From the NCBI GenBank assembly GCA_029783825.1, contig JAREIK010001327.1:1-64000 (forward strand): a DNA stretch of 64,000 nucleotides, written 5' to 3'. Source of the DNA: Sapria himalayana. Taxonomy: Eukaryota; Streptophyta; Magnoliopsida; Malpighiales; Rafflesiaceae. The notes under the pieces were generated by a model, which saw only the letters and a program-made list of their open reading frames with translations, was not told the DNA's origin and searched no databases. Made by a program: the position numbers and the translations under genes. Every line of letters begins with the position of its first letter. Within the stretch, counting starts at the first letter, position 1. This document shows, piece by piece, positions 50,412 through 62,720 of this stretch.

Positions 50412-52299
50412 GTTTTTAATGATCATTCTATATGTAGTTGAGTTAATTGATGAACCAACTTATCTAGATAACTCTATATTTATATCAAGTAGTAAGCCAA
50501 CAGTGTACATCATGATATATCTTATCCGATAAAATATTTAAAATATATTTTCTCTAAGAGATTGCTGTCATACTTCTTGAATATTTGATCACAATACTAA
50601 AAAAAATCTCAAATATTTTAAATAATGTCTTAAACATGGGTTGTAGATTTTATTTTAGATATATCAAACTGATTATCTCATGTAATTAGATCATTATCAT
50701 CATATACAATTAGATTCACATACTAACATCTTGATCAACTTAAAAAATAGAAAAATTAGACATAATTTTATGACAAAATATAATAAATATTGAGTAAATT
50801 TATTAAATCATGTCTTGGGAGACTGCTTGAGGCTATAAATTGCCTTTCATATTATGTATATCATATATGTGCTCTCTACTTCCAAAAACAATAAATTTTA
50901 ATGACTACTATATAAGCATTTTTTTATATAAATAATTATAATGGAATGTATTCTTTATATCTAACTAATATATATTTTATATATGTGATGATAAATGGAA
51001 AGTAATAATCTATTAGTGGTCATGTTAAACATCTGAAATAATGTGTTTCTAAAATTAATATCATAAGGCTATGTAAAATCATTTATTACCAATCTAGTCT
51101 TGTTGATCGATCTTTTTCTCATGTTCCTCTTTATTATATATATTTGTCTATAATATAATTAGAACGTCCAACTCATTATTCTAAACTAGATCAACAAATA
51201 TGATAGAAAACTCAATTAAAATAAATTGTGAATGTATCCATTTAGTATTTACATCTTTGGATTGGGATCATCAAGTCGTCTAATGCTTATTTCTATTCTC
51301 TCTCTCTTGGTGAGATTTAAATGTTGTGGACTAGTGGATTATGATTAATTTAGAAGTTCTTATTTTGTATGTATATATTAGAGGTCATTGTCTTTATGTG
51401 ATGACAAGTATCTGTGTCAAAGGTCAATAAGTCTTGGATTTGAGATTTATTAGACAAAGCTTTATTGTTTTTTGACGGAATATTAGTAAGATATCAATAT
51501 CTCATAAATCTTGCACTAAGTGAGAGTCTTGTATATTGGGTACAACCTCCAATGATATAAAAATTTTAAAAACTAAGAGATAATTTATTGACTATCTCAT
51601 GTTCATACTACATGATATTATAATGTAGCTAAGTTAAAAAAAACATTTGGTTGGGTTATATATTTAGGAGAGAGACAAACATTTTAAAGTTACGTGATTA
51701 ATTGGACTCTCTTTAATTTTTTAAAATTGTATTTTACTTTTTTTATGTCATCTTGTTTCTAAGACAAATGATTGATGCAATATTAAGCACGTACAAATCA
51801 AATTTCAATCAAAAATTACTTTCGAAAATAATAATTCAAAATGACATCACCATGTTTTTCAAAGATTTTTTGGAATATTATAGCATGTTATTTCATTTCA
51901 TATTTTTTATTAAAATTTTCTTATTATATTAATTTTTTTTGGAGCGATAATGATTTTGGTTATTCCTCTTAAGATGTTAATTATTGAATAATGCTTTTTT
52001 TGTAGTTCTTATTTTTAGGATTGAAAATGATATTAAGTATTTGTCATTTAAGCCTTTTTTAAATTTTGAGGATTATAAGAAAATTTATCAAATATCTAGT
52101 ATTAATATTCTTTTACTAATTAAAATTGGTTAGATAATAAACAAATATCTAATTGTAATATTTTAATAATGTAGTACTCCTAGATAATTTAAGAGTATGA
52201 TAATGATGTGCTTTCATTAATTTTCTTTCTTTAGTTAAGTTCGGGGAGGTCCATTTTTCTCTAGCTCGTGGCTTGTCTTCCAGGATTTCCTATAAGAGT
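50412..52299. other. AT-rich CACTA-2 interior; no gene recognised
   Basis: No domain is recognised on either strand. Composition at about 51240-51600 is less extreme and could be decayed retrotransposon (the missing part of the copia fossil), but I could not support this with motifs. Confidence 0.5.
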
Positions 52300-52490
52300 T
52301 TTCAGAGATATTTTTCTAAATTTAAATAATTTTTGCATTTCTTATTTATGTTGATAGTGAAGTTTTGTGCCATCTTTGTGAAGTATAAATGGGATAATAC
52401 TAATTTGTTGCAGTTTTGTGTATCTGAGGCTATGTGATAATATATATGTAAATATAACACTACAGTATATACTTACATATATAATGCAAT
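52300..52490. repeat. Segment shared with CACTA-A (20045-20230)
   Basis: Almost base-for-base match including CTAAATTTAAATAATTTTTG, GATAGTGAAGTTTTGTG and TGTGTATCTGAGGCTATGTG. It marks the common right-hand interior of the CACTA-2 family. Confidence 0.9.
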
Positions 52491-52830
52491 ACATATCTAT
52501 GAATATACTGAGTATATATGTATGTATATACTTAGTATATATGTACGTATATACTGAGTATATAAGTATGTATATACTGAGTATATATGTACGTATATAC
52601 TGAGTATATAAGTATGTATATACCGAGTATATAAGTATGTATATACTAATTATATATGTACGTATATACTCTATATATATTTACTTATATACTGAGTATA
52701 TATATACATATAATATTGTAGTATATATGTACATATATTGTAGTAAAATATGTAACTAGTGAAATGTTAGTATATATGTATATATACACTGTAGTATATA
52801 TGTACATATATACTACAGTATTATTGATTT
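52490..52830. repeat. Tandem palindromic TATATACTGAGTATATATG repeats
   Basis: About a dozen head-to-tail copies of a ~24-bp unit built from TATATACTGAG and its near-complement CTCAGTATATA. The same unit, in fewer copies, precedes every module copy in CACTA-1 and ends CACTA-A at 20340. Confidence 0.85.
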
Positions 52831-52887
52831 ATCTAAACATAACTTTATTTATTTATTTTGATTTGATTGACATGTTTAAATTTCATC

Positions 52888-53085
52888 TAGATATGGTACC
52901 GCAATGTTCCCCGTACAAAGCTAGTAGAAGTGAAGAGATGCTTCACTAGAAACGATGCGCTGCAACTAGGATAGCTTTGTCACAGCATAAAAATGTTGGC
53001 CGGAGAAGCTGGGGGAGAGAAAGCAACGTCAAATTTCACGTATAGATTATACTTTATGCAATGCCATTAGATAAATAGATAAATA
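52888..53085 (+). repeat. Conserved CACTA module, copy g
   Basis: Seventh copy of the ~190-bp module (GATATGGTACCGCAATG, GTACAAAGCTAGTAGAAGTG, GGGGGAGAGAAAGCAACGTC). Its presence links CACTA-2 to CACTA-1 as one lineage. Confidence 0.8.
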
Positions 53086-53259
53086 AGATATAATAAAATT
53101 GTGTTATGTTTTTTTTAACAATGTAAAATATTGTATCAAAATAATTTATTAATTATACATTATCATTCATAGTTTCCGTTTATATTCAATTTAATATAAA
53201 AAAATAAAATTATTTAATTAAATTTTTTGAAAAAAAAATAAAAAAGTGAAAATAGTTTT

Positions 53260-53574
53260 GGTATGAAAATAACTAGGGAATTTTTCCCTTGCTAATTTAT
53301 CTAGGGATTTTTGCTTTGCTAATTTAGCTAGGGAATTTTATGAAGCTTCAAATTATGGTCAAAATTAGCTTGGTAAATTATTAATTTAGCTATGGAATTT
53401 TTCATCGCTACAATTTTTTAGCTAAAAAATATTTCTCTCAATAATTTTTAGCAACCAACAATTTAGCTTGGTAAAGCTTCCATCATTAATCCGTCGTTAT
53501 ATCGAATTTAACGACAAAAAACCCCCATTTAGCAAGGGAATTTTACCTAGCTATTTGTATTTTTTCTTATAGTG
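53260..53574 (-). repeat. CACTA-2 right terminal/subterminal region
   Basis: Words AACTAGGGAATTTTTCCCTT, TAGCTAGGGAATTTT and TTTAGCAAGGGAATTTTACC lead to the terminus TTTTTTCTTATAGTG at 53574, followed directly by AGA and the GATA array. Confidence 0.88.
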
Positions 53575-55658
53575 AGATAGCTGAGACAAATTGATAGACA
53601 AATAGATAGATAGATAAACAGATAGATAAACTAACAGATAGAAAGATAGACATATAGAAAGATTGATAGATAGACAAATAGATAGATAGATAGATAGATA
53701 AATAGACATATAAACAAATAGATACACAGACAGATAGATAGACAAATAGACAGACAGACAAATAGTATGATAAATAGACAGATAGATAGATGATAGGCAG
53801 ACAGATAGAAAGAAAGATAGATAGATAGATAAATAGATAGACAGACAAATAGATAGACAAATAGACAGATAGACACATAGATAGGCATACAGATTGGCAT
53901 ACAGATAGATATAAAGATAGATAAACATATAAACAGATAGATAGATAGACAAATAGACAGACAAATAGGCAGAATAATAGATAGACAAATAGACATAAAG
54001 ATAAGTGAGAGAAATATACAGATAGATAGAATGATATATAGACAGACAGATAGACAAACAGATAAAAAGTCATATAGGTGAGACAAATAGACAGCCAGAT
54101 CGATCGAGAGATAGAAAGACATATAGACAAACATATATACAAAAAAATAGACTGATAGATAGTCAGATATTTACACAGACATATTGACAGACAAATATAC
54201 AAACAGATAGATACACATATAGATAGACTGATAGACAGACAGATAGCAGACACAAATAGAAAGACATATAGATATATAGATAAACAGACTGATAAACAAA
54301 TAGATATATAGATAGACAAAATGATAGACAAATAGATGGACAGATAGATAGACAGATATACAGGCAGCTAGACAGAAAGATAGATAAATGGAAAATGGAC
54401 AGACAGATATACAGAAAAATAGTAAGATAGATACATAGAAAGATAAACAGATAGATACATAAATGGATACAAAGACAAATAGATAGATAAACCAATAGAT
54501 TGATAGATAGATAGATAGACAAATAGATATGTAGATAGATAGGCAGACAGATAGACAGACAGACAGATAGATACCCAGAAAGATATGTGAGATAAATAGA
54601 CAGACAGACAGACAGATAGATATATTGACCGACTGATAGACAGGTAGATAGACAGATATATAGATGGACAAATAGATAGATAGATAGATAGACAGACTGA
54701 TAGGTGAGACAAATAGACAGAGAGATAAATAAACATATAAATAGATAGATAGTCAAGCATATAGATAGATAGATAGATAGTTTGATAGATAGACAAACAG
54801 ATTGATAGATAGACATAAAGAATTACAATTAAATAACCATACATACATAAATATAGATAGATATATATATATAGGTAGATAGACAGATTCACAGATAGAT
54901 AGGTAGACAGATATATAGGTAGACAATAGGCAGATAGATAGACAGAAAGTCAGATAGACAGACATACAGATAGATAGATAGATAGATAGTTAGTTATTTA
55001 GATAGACAGATTGATGAGACAAATAGCCAAAAAGATAGACAAATAGATAAATACACAGACAAATATATAGATAGATAGACAGACAGACAAATAGATAGAT
55101 AAACAGATAGATAAACAAATAGACTATCAGATAGACATACATATAGACAAATAGATAGACATGTAGATAGATATATATATATATATATATAAACAAATAG
55201 ATATACATATAGACAGATAGATAGATAAATAGGTAGACAGATAGATTTACAGATATATAGACAGACATATAGACATAAAGATAGATAGATAGTTAAAAAG
55301 ACAAATAGTCAGACATATAGATAGACAGATAGATAGATAGACAAATTTACATACATATAGAAATATAAATAGACAGATAGATAGATAGTCAGATAGACAA
55401 ATAGAAAGACAAATAGATAGATAGATAGACAGACTGATAGACAGTCTAATAGACAGATAGATAGACATATATATTACATATAGGCATATAGATAAATGAA
55501 TAGATTAATTGATTGATAGAAAGATATACAGAAAGATAGATAGTAAGATAGACATACAAACATATACAGAGATAGATAGATAGAAAAATAGATAGACAAA
55601 TAGACAGACAGATAGACAGACAAATAGATAGACAAATAGACAGACAAATATATAGATA

Positions 55659-55945
55659 TTGTTGGGCAATTGTGCTTCTACGGTAGTGAGATTAAGATAC
55701 AGAAACAATAGAAACACAGAAAATGATCAATATATATCCCAATCCAGCAATCATCTCTGACAGAATCAAAAAATGAGAAATCAACACCGAAAATAATGTG
55801 GTTCGCTAGTCGCTTAGTACGAGTAGCTGCATCCCCGGCCTCTTAATATTTCCTTTTCTGTACTTACATGAAAATATTAAAATAAAAAAAATCATTTGGT
55901 TATACAAACAGATTATTAAAAAACAAATTACATATACAACAGATA
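55659..55945 (-). other. Non-array insert inside the GATA array, copy 1
   Basis: About 285 bp of ordinary sequence embedded in array. On - it ends TGTTGGGCAATTGTGCTTC reversed toward 55659; a TGTTG start would fit an LTR boundary, but no partner or coding region is present. It contains GTGGTTCGCTAGTCGCTTAG and GCTGCATCCCCGGCCTC. Origin unknown. Confidence 0.6.
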
Positions 55946-56706
55946 TATATATATATATACAGATTGATATAAAGATAGACAGACAAATAGACAGATAGAT
56001 AGGAAGACATATAGACAAACAGATTGACATATTGATGCACAAATAGATAGATAGATAAATAGATATAGAGATATATAGACATATAGATAGACATACAAAT
56101 AGACTAACATATAGACAGACAAACAAATAGATAGATAGATATACACATAGATAGACAAATATATAGACAGATAGATACATTGACAAATAGATAGACAGAT
56201 AAATATATAGATATATATATATATATACACACAGACAGAATGGTAGATAGATAGATAGACATATAGAAAGATAGATAGATAGACAGGTAGATAGAAAGAT
56301 TGATAGACAGATTGAAAGAAGGATAGATAGATAGATAGATAGGTAGACAGATATACAGACAGAGAGATAGATAGATAGATAGACAAACAGATATACAAAT
56401 ATATAGACAAATAGATAGATAGATACATAGACCCACAGAGATAGATAGATAGGCATATAGATAGGCATATAGATAGGCATATAGATAGGCATATAGATAG
56501 ACAGATAGAAAGACAGACAGATAGAAATATTTATACATAGACAAATAGATAGACAGATAAATATATAGATAGATAGTTAGATAGATATATAGATATATAG
56601 ACAGATAGGTAGATAGACAGATAGAAATATTTATACATAAACAAATAAATAGACATATAGAAATATATATATATATAGAAATATATATATATAGATAGGT
56701 AGATAG
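55714..56706. repeat. Tandem segmental duplication, unit 1 (period about 993 bp)
   Basis: Starts at ACACAGAAAATGATCAATAT within the insert and includes array DNA beyond it. The identical start recurs at 56707. The insert portion is essentially identical in both copies. Confidence 0.9.
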
Positions 56707-57205
56707 ACACAGAAAATGATCAATATATATCCCAATCCAGCAATCATCTCTGACAGAATCAAAAAATGAGAAATCAACACCGAAAATAATGTGGTTCGCT
56801 AGTCGCTTAGTACGAGTAGCTGCATCCCCGGCCTCTTAATATTTCCTTTTCTGTACTTACATGAAAATATTAAAATAAAAAAAATCATTTGGTTATACAA
56901 ACAGATTATTAAAAAACAAATTACATATACAACAGATATATATATATATATATATACAGATTGATATAAAGATAGACAGACAAATAGACAGATAGATAGG
57001 AAGACATATAGACAAACAGATTGACATATTGATGCACAAATAGATAGATAGATAAATAGATATAGAGATATATAGACATATAGATAGACATACAAATAGA
57101 CTAACATATAGACAGACAAACAAATAGATAGATAGATATACACATAGATAGACAAATATATAGACAGATAGATACATTGACAAATAGATAGACAGATAAA
57201 TATAT

Positions 57206-57268
<63 letters not shown>

Positions 57269-57500
57269 GACAGAATGGTAGATAGATAGATAGACATATA
57301 GAAAGATAGATAGATAGATAGGTAGATAGAAAGATTGATAGACAGATTGAAAGAAGGATAGATAGACAGATAGATAGGTAGACAGAGATAGATAGATAGG
57401 CATATAGATAGGCATATAGATAGACAGATAGAAAGACAGACAGATAGAAATATTTATACATAAACAAATAGATAGACATATAGAAATATATATATATATA
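56707..57500. repeat. Tandem segmental duplication, unit 2
   Basis: Copy of 55714 onward. It lacks the first ~55 bp of the insert, carries a TA run of 51 bp where unit 1 has 17, and misses an array stretch of roughly 100 bp near 57385. Near-identity of the unique part indicates a recent event. Confidence 0.88.
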
Positions 57501-59224
57501 TATAGACAAGTAGATTGAAAGTTTGATAGACAGATAAAAAGAATGATAGATAGATAGACAAGCAAATAGACACACAGATAGATAGGTAGACAAACATATA
57601 GACAAACAAATATATACATAGACCCACATAGATAAATAGACAGACATACATTTAGGCATATAGATAGAAAGATAGAAAGATAGATAGTTAGGCAGATACA
57701 TAGACAGATTGATAGTTAGACATATACACAAATAGATATATAGATAGATAGACAGATACATAGATAGAATGACAGATAGAGAGACATATAGATAGATATA
57801 TAGATAACTAGATTGATAAACAGATAGATAGACATATAGATATATTGATAGATAGATAAACAAATAGATAGACAGACATATAGATAGATATATAGATAGA
57901 TAGATAGATAGACAGATAGATAGGTAGATAGATAGATAGACAGATAGATAGGTAGATAGACAGATAGACAGATACATAGATAGATACACAGATAGATAGA
58001 CAAAAAAATAGACAGATAGATAGACAGACATATAGATAGATAGATAGATATTTTGACAGAAAAATAGATAGATAAATAGTCAGAAAGATAGATAGACAGA
58101 CATATAGACAGATAGATATATAGACCGATAGTAATACAAATTGATAGATAGAAAAATAGATAGATAGATAAATAGACAGACAGATAGATAGACAAATAGG
58201 CACACAAATAGGTAGACAGATAGATAGAATTATAGATAGATATGTTAGACAAATAGACAGACAGATAGATAGATAGATAGTCCAACATATAGATAGATAG
58301 ATAGATACATAAATAGATAGATAGATAGGCAGACAGATAGGTGAGACAAATAGATAGACAAATATATAGAGAGATGAATAAACAGATAAATAGATAGATA
58401 GATAGACATATAGACGCTTAGATAGATAGTTAGAGAGAAAGACAAATAGATAGATAGATAGATAGACAGATAGACAGACAGATAGAATTACAAATAAACA
58501 GACAGATAGACATAAAGATAGATAGATAGATAGGTATATAGATAGACAGACAGATTAATTGATTAGTTGATGAGACAAATAGGCAGACAGATAAACAAAG
58601 AGATAAACAGACACACAGATAGATACATAGATAGACAGATAGATAGGCATACAGATAGTCATACAAATAGATAGACAGATAGACCAATAGATAGAAAGAA
58701 AAATATTCAAATAGATATGTAGATAGATAGACATACAGATAAACAGACATATAGATAGATAGATAGATAGACATACAAATAGACATACTAATAGATAGAT
58801 TGATTGATTGACAGATAGACAGACATATAGACAAACATATTGATAAAGATATATATAGACAGATATACAGATATATAGATAGACATACAGATAAATATAC
58901 ATATAGACATATAGATAAATAAGTAGATAGACAGATAGATAGACAAACAAATAAATAGAATGATAGATAGATAGTTAGAAAGAAAAATAGTCAGACATAT
59001 AGACAGATAGATACAAAAATTTATAGACATATAGAAAGTAAAAATGATTGATCAACACATAGATATAAGATAGATATTTAGATAGATAGTAAAATAGATA
59101 GATAGATAAACAAAAGAATGTTAGATAGATAAATAGACAGATTAACAAATTGTTAAAAAGAGAGATAGATAGAAAAATAAATAGATTGACATACAAACTT
59201 ATAGATAGAAAGACTGACACATAT

Positions 59225-59239
59225 ACAAACAAAAAGAAA
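59225..59239. repeat. LINE target-site duplication, left copy
   Basis: ACAAACAAAAAGAAA, identical to 62721-62735; array continues on its left. Confidence 0.85.
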
Positions 59240-59240
59240 A

Positions 59241-60146
59241 ACCTACTTATGGGCAAACTCTTTCATAGTGCTAATCCCCAAAAAATAATCACCTCAAAAA
59301 TGTGAGGATTTTAGGCCTATAAGTTTATGTAATGCAATTTATAAGATCCTTGCTAAAATTATTCAAAACAAACTTAGTAATATTTTACCATTTATAATAT
59401 CACAAGAACAAACAGGATTTGTTAAGAAGAGATTAATGATTGAAAATATTAGATTAGCATCAGAAATGATGAAAGAAATAGCATTTAAAACGAGGGGAAG
59501 TAACTTAGTAGTTAAGCTAGATTTATCTAAGGCATTTGATAGAGTAGAATGGCATACACTATGTTTCGTTATGAGAAAATTTGGTTTCTCTGAAACATGT
59601 ATGGATTTAATATATAGATGTATAACAAGCATTTGGGTTAGAATTATTGTAAATGGAATTAAAGGAGAAGAATTCAAACCAAGACGTAGCTTGAGACATG
59701 GGGACCCATTATCGCCTTTATTATTTGATATGTACTTAGAATTATTAATTGTTAATTTAAATAAAAGAATGTCAGAGGGAAAAATATTCCCCTTTAGACA
59801 GCCAAAAAACACTCCGAGAATAAGTTATTTAGCTTATGCTGATGATATTATCATTTTCACAAATGCGAATAAAAGTTCATTGAAAAACCTGATGGACCTA
59901 CAATTATTTGAGAAGGAAACAGGACAAGCCCTTAATAAGGATAAAAGTCAATTTATGTTAGCAAAAAAATCTTCCGAAGAAGTGGTAAAAAAAATTAAAA
60001 ACATAACGGGTTTTAAACATAAAAAAGATGCTTTAGTATATTTAGGTTGTCCGATATATGAAGGAAGGCTGAAAGAAAATTACCTAACGCCTTTACATGA
60101 TAAAATGAGAAGGAAAATAGCAGGTTGGAAAGTAGATCTATTATGA
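59241..60146 (+). pseudogene. LINE ORF2, reverse transcriptase region
   Basis: The frame runs from 59241 (NSFIVLIPKK, then an in-frame TAA, then EDFRPISLCNAIYKILAKII) into a 236-residue open stretch. Visible motifs: QTGFVKKR, VVKLDLSKAFDRVEW, SLRHGDPLSPLLFDMYLE and the catalytic box YADDIIIF at about 59834. LNKDKSQFM and YLGCPIYEGR follow. TGA at 60144 interrupts LLSFGGRITLI-type sequence. The leading Asp and the two catalytic Asp of YADD are intact, but the upstream stop and the missing 5' half make it non-functional. Confidence 0.93.
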
Positions 60147-61686
60147 TTTGGTGGGAGGATTACATTAATCTCCCATGTTCTTCAAAGTACACTGGTACAT
60201 ATTATATCTATCATACACCCACCTAAGAAATTTACAAATAAACTAGAGATGGAAATGGCAAATTTTTTATGGGGGAAAAAAATGGAAAGCAGAAAATTCA
60301 CTGGAAAAATTGGAAAGTCATATGTTATCCTAAAGCAGAAGCGGGGTTAGGCATCATTAATTTACAGGACATGGCGGCTGCCTGGGACTGCAAAGGTTGG
60401 TGAAGGATAAAAGAAAATGATTTCCTCTAGGCAAAATATATGCGAGCAAAATATCTTGAACAAGAACACAATCACGTTAACCAGAAATCAAATAGCTGGA
60501 AAGCATTAGTAAAACAAAAGGAAATAGTAGACGCTCACTCATTACTGAAAAAATTGGGATGGAAATGGACCCTTAATCCACAAGGTAATTTTACGTTAAA
60601 GTCAGCAAAAGAATTGGTAAGAAGGAAAAAACCCGTGCAGTCTTTATTTAAATGGGCCTGGAGAGCAGGTATTCCACTGAAAATGTGCTCGCTGACATGG
60701 AAAGTTCTGGTAAATGCACTGCCTGTGGACACTAATGTGAAAAGAAAAGGTGTTAAAATGCCCTCTAGATGTGAATGTTGCTTTGCAGAAGAAGAATCAA
60801 TGGATCATCTACTTTCAAGTGGAAGAATCGCTGCAGCAGTCTGGAGGGAATTAGGAGACCAGATACAAATAAGTAAAAAAGAGGATAAAATAATTGATAG
60901 AATTAAGAGTTGGGGAAATGTAAACTCTAGTAGTTACATCAAAGATTGGCTCACTGAGAATCTACCTCATATAGCAATATTGTGCCTATGGAAAGCTCGT
61001 AATAAGAGTAAATTTGAGGGTATAAGAATGAACTCAAATGAAGTTATAAAAGATATAATTAAAGAAATCAGGAACATATCAAGTATAAACCCTATAAAAG
61101 TTGATGGTTCTTGTTTAAATAAGGTAGCTGGAATGTACTGGGGCCTCGCTATTACAAATACGAAACAGGGATGGGTAAAAAGTATAAGTTGGAATAGGCC
61201 TCCGGAAGGTAAAATATCATTAAACACGGATGGTAGCTTCAACAGGGACACTGGTATAGCAGGTGGAGGGGGGGGGTAATAAGGGACTCAAACGGGTATG
61301 TGATACAAGCATTTACATCGGCTACAGAACCATTCTCAGCTCTCCACTTAGAGATAAAAGCTTTGAATATAGGATTAAATGTCTGTAAAAAATTAGATTT
61401 AGAAAATATACAAATTCAAGTAGACTCTATGCTTTTGGTAGATTTAGTAAGTGGAAAAATAATTCTTTGGAGGTATGAGGAAGAAATAGAAATTATTTTG
61501 AACCTCATTAAAGTGCTTAATGCATCAATCTTACATATATATAGAGAAGCCAATACTTTGGCAGATAGCCTTGCAAGATTAGGTTCGATAAGAGGAGAAC
61601 ATGAATTTGATGAGGTTTCAATGCCAGAAAAAAATAAAAGGAATAGCGAAATTGGACAGGAAAGCTTTCCCTTATTTAAGATTTAG
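60147..61686 (+). pseudogene. LINE ORF2, connection, zf-RVT and RNase H region
   Basis: 60147-60439 carries FGGRITLISHVLQST and a frameshift in an A-run near 60280. The frame is open from 60440 to 61279: FTLKSAKELVRRKK, FKWAWRAGIPLKMCSLTWK and CECCFAEEESMDHLLSS form the zf-RVT (PF13966) region, with the usual Cys after LLFS changed to Gly. The RNase H domain (RVT_3) begins PPEGKISLNTDGSF near 61200. A run of nine G at 61268-61276 shifts the frame in the domain. The rest (IRDSNGYVIQAF, LHLEIKALNIGL, IQVDSMLLV, REANTLADSLARLG) is open to the stop at 61686. The acidic residues of TDGS, LEIKAL, VDS and LADSLA are all kept. Confidence 0.9.
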
Positions 61687-62720
61687 GAAGGGTAGTATTA
61701 ACAGAAAAAATAGAATATGAAAATCTAGTAGCTGCTATGTAGGGGAATCTGAAAATTATAAGAATATGAAAATAGAATATGAAAAAATAGAATATGAAAA
61801 TGATAAGAATATAAGCTGTGGTATTGTGGTAGCTTCTGTGCAGGGGAATCTGTCTCTACAGGTTAATAGCAGTGAAGTTCATTGTATAAACAACCAGAAA
61901 ATCCAGTTGCTGCTGGAATTTTTGTCTCTGCAAGGTTCACCTCACAAGACAAAGATGAGGGAATGAAAATGTAAGGGCTGGAACTTTCTGCTCCTTTGGT
62001 ATGTTTCTAGTTTTTTGTGTTTGCAGGAAAGCACTAAATGGGCAATCAAATCATGTGCCTTGGAATTAAAAGTAGTCTGTAACTAGTAAGAGTCTGTAAA
62101 AGTTTTGTCAAGTCATGTGTTATGTATTTTATCAGTGTTTAAATCATGTATAGAGGGTTTAGAAGTCTGAAATTTTTAGAATCATGTGTTATGTGTTAAA
62201 TAAAAGGTCCTAGGAGAGGTAAGTGTCTAGTCTAGGAGGTCAGCAAAGATCAGGATGCTGCAAAGTGGCTTGGAAATGGCTCTCAAGACGCAAATCTAAA
62301 GCTATATCGGCAAATAAAGAGGGACAAGGCCTAGGATAGATAGAAGAGGAAAGCTTCGGCAGAATATGTGCAACAAGGTTGAAAGGAATTGTGCAAAGTG
62401 GGAAATATTTTTGTTATTTTATGCAGGAAATATGTTATAGACAGCATAGAAAGGGTGGATATCAGAAAAATAGGAAGGATGCTTCATGAAGCGCTAGAAA
62501 GATAAAAGAAGGAAGCTCAGCTTAGTAAAGAGTAAAGTTAAGATTGATGACTTACTTAGAGATTTTTATGTTACTTCGATAGTGCTAGGAAAATTATAAT
62601 ATTATTAGTCTTTAGAACCGGGGAATGGATGTAAGAAGGTAAACGGTAGAAGTAGTTTGTACAAACGGTATTCCTCCGCCAAAAGAGAGGGCTATAAATA
62701 ATAAACAAACTTATTAAAAA
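61687..62720 (+). other. LINE 3' untranslated region
   Basis: About 1 kb without a convincing frame. It contains a short imperfect repeat near 61700-61860 (AATAGAATATGAAAA and CTGTGCAGGGGAATCTG-like words) and ends CGCCAAAAGAGAGGGCTATA AATAATAAAC before a short A-rich tail. A fragment resembling this end lies at 44685-44785. Confidence 0.75.

Larger units (their letters stand above)
38916..53574. mobile_element. CACTA-2: 14.66-kb CACTA element with an AGA target-site duplication
   Basis: The left end starts CACTACAAGAAAATG at 38916. The reverse complement of the right end starts CACTATAAGAAAAAATAC at 53574. Flanking bases 38913-38915 and 53575-53577 are both AGA, the 3-bp duplication expected of CACTA transposition, and both flanks are GATA/GACA array. 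No TNP2 or Transposase_24 sequence is recognisable inside, so it is non-autonomous or thoroughly decayed. It carries two hAT-related insertions, a copia fossil and fragments of two host-like genes. Confidence 0.88.
53575..59224. repeat. GATA/GACA array, block 4
   Basis: About 5.6 kb of GATA/GACA (GATA on +), continuing block 3 across the CACTA-2 insertion. It contains a duplicated non-array insert (55659-55945 and 56707-56938) and TA runs (56211-56227, 57208-57258). The long - strand frames through it, up to 410 residues, are repeat artefacts; the longest simply reads through the second insert copy. Confidence 0.97.
59240..62720 (+). mobile_element. 5'-truncated L1-type LINE inserted in the GATA array
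   Basis: A 3.48-kb insertion bounded by a perfect 15-bp duplication (59225-59239 and 62721-62735). It begins inside ORF2 at the first reverse transcriptase block and continues through reverse transcriptase, zf-RVT and RNase H to a ~1.03-kb 3' region (61687-62720) ending in an A-rich tail. ORF1 and the endonuclease are absent, as usual for target-primed reverse transcription that stops early. Confidence 0.92.

Noticed and set aside
50412..52299. Copia reverse transcriptase or LTR upstream of the RNase H fossil
   Set aside because: Translation of the - strand by eye gave no convincing motif, so I left the stretch unassigned.
56799..58031. 410-residue - strand open frame ending in a non-repetitive C-terminus
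   Set aside because: It is array translation reading through the second copy of the orphan insert. The shorter frame at 55806-56492 shows the same tail from the first copy.
59363..59812. 149-residue - strand open frame over the LINE
   Set aside because: Antisense shadow of the reverse transcriptase frame, with no motif of its own.
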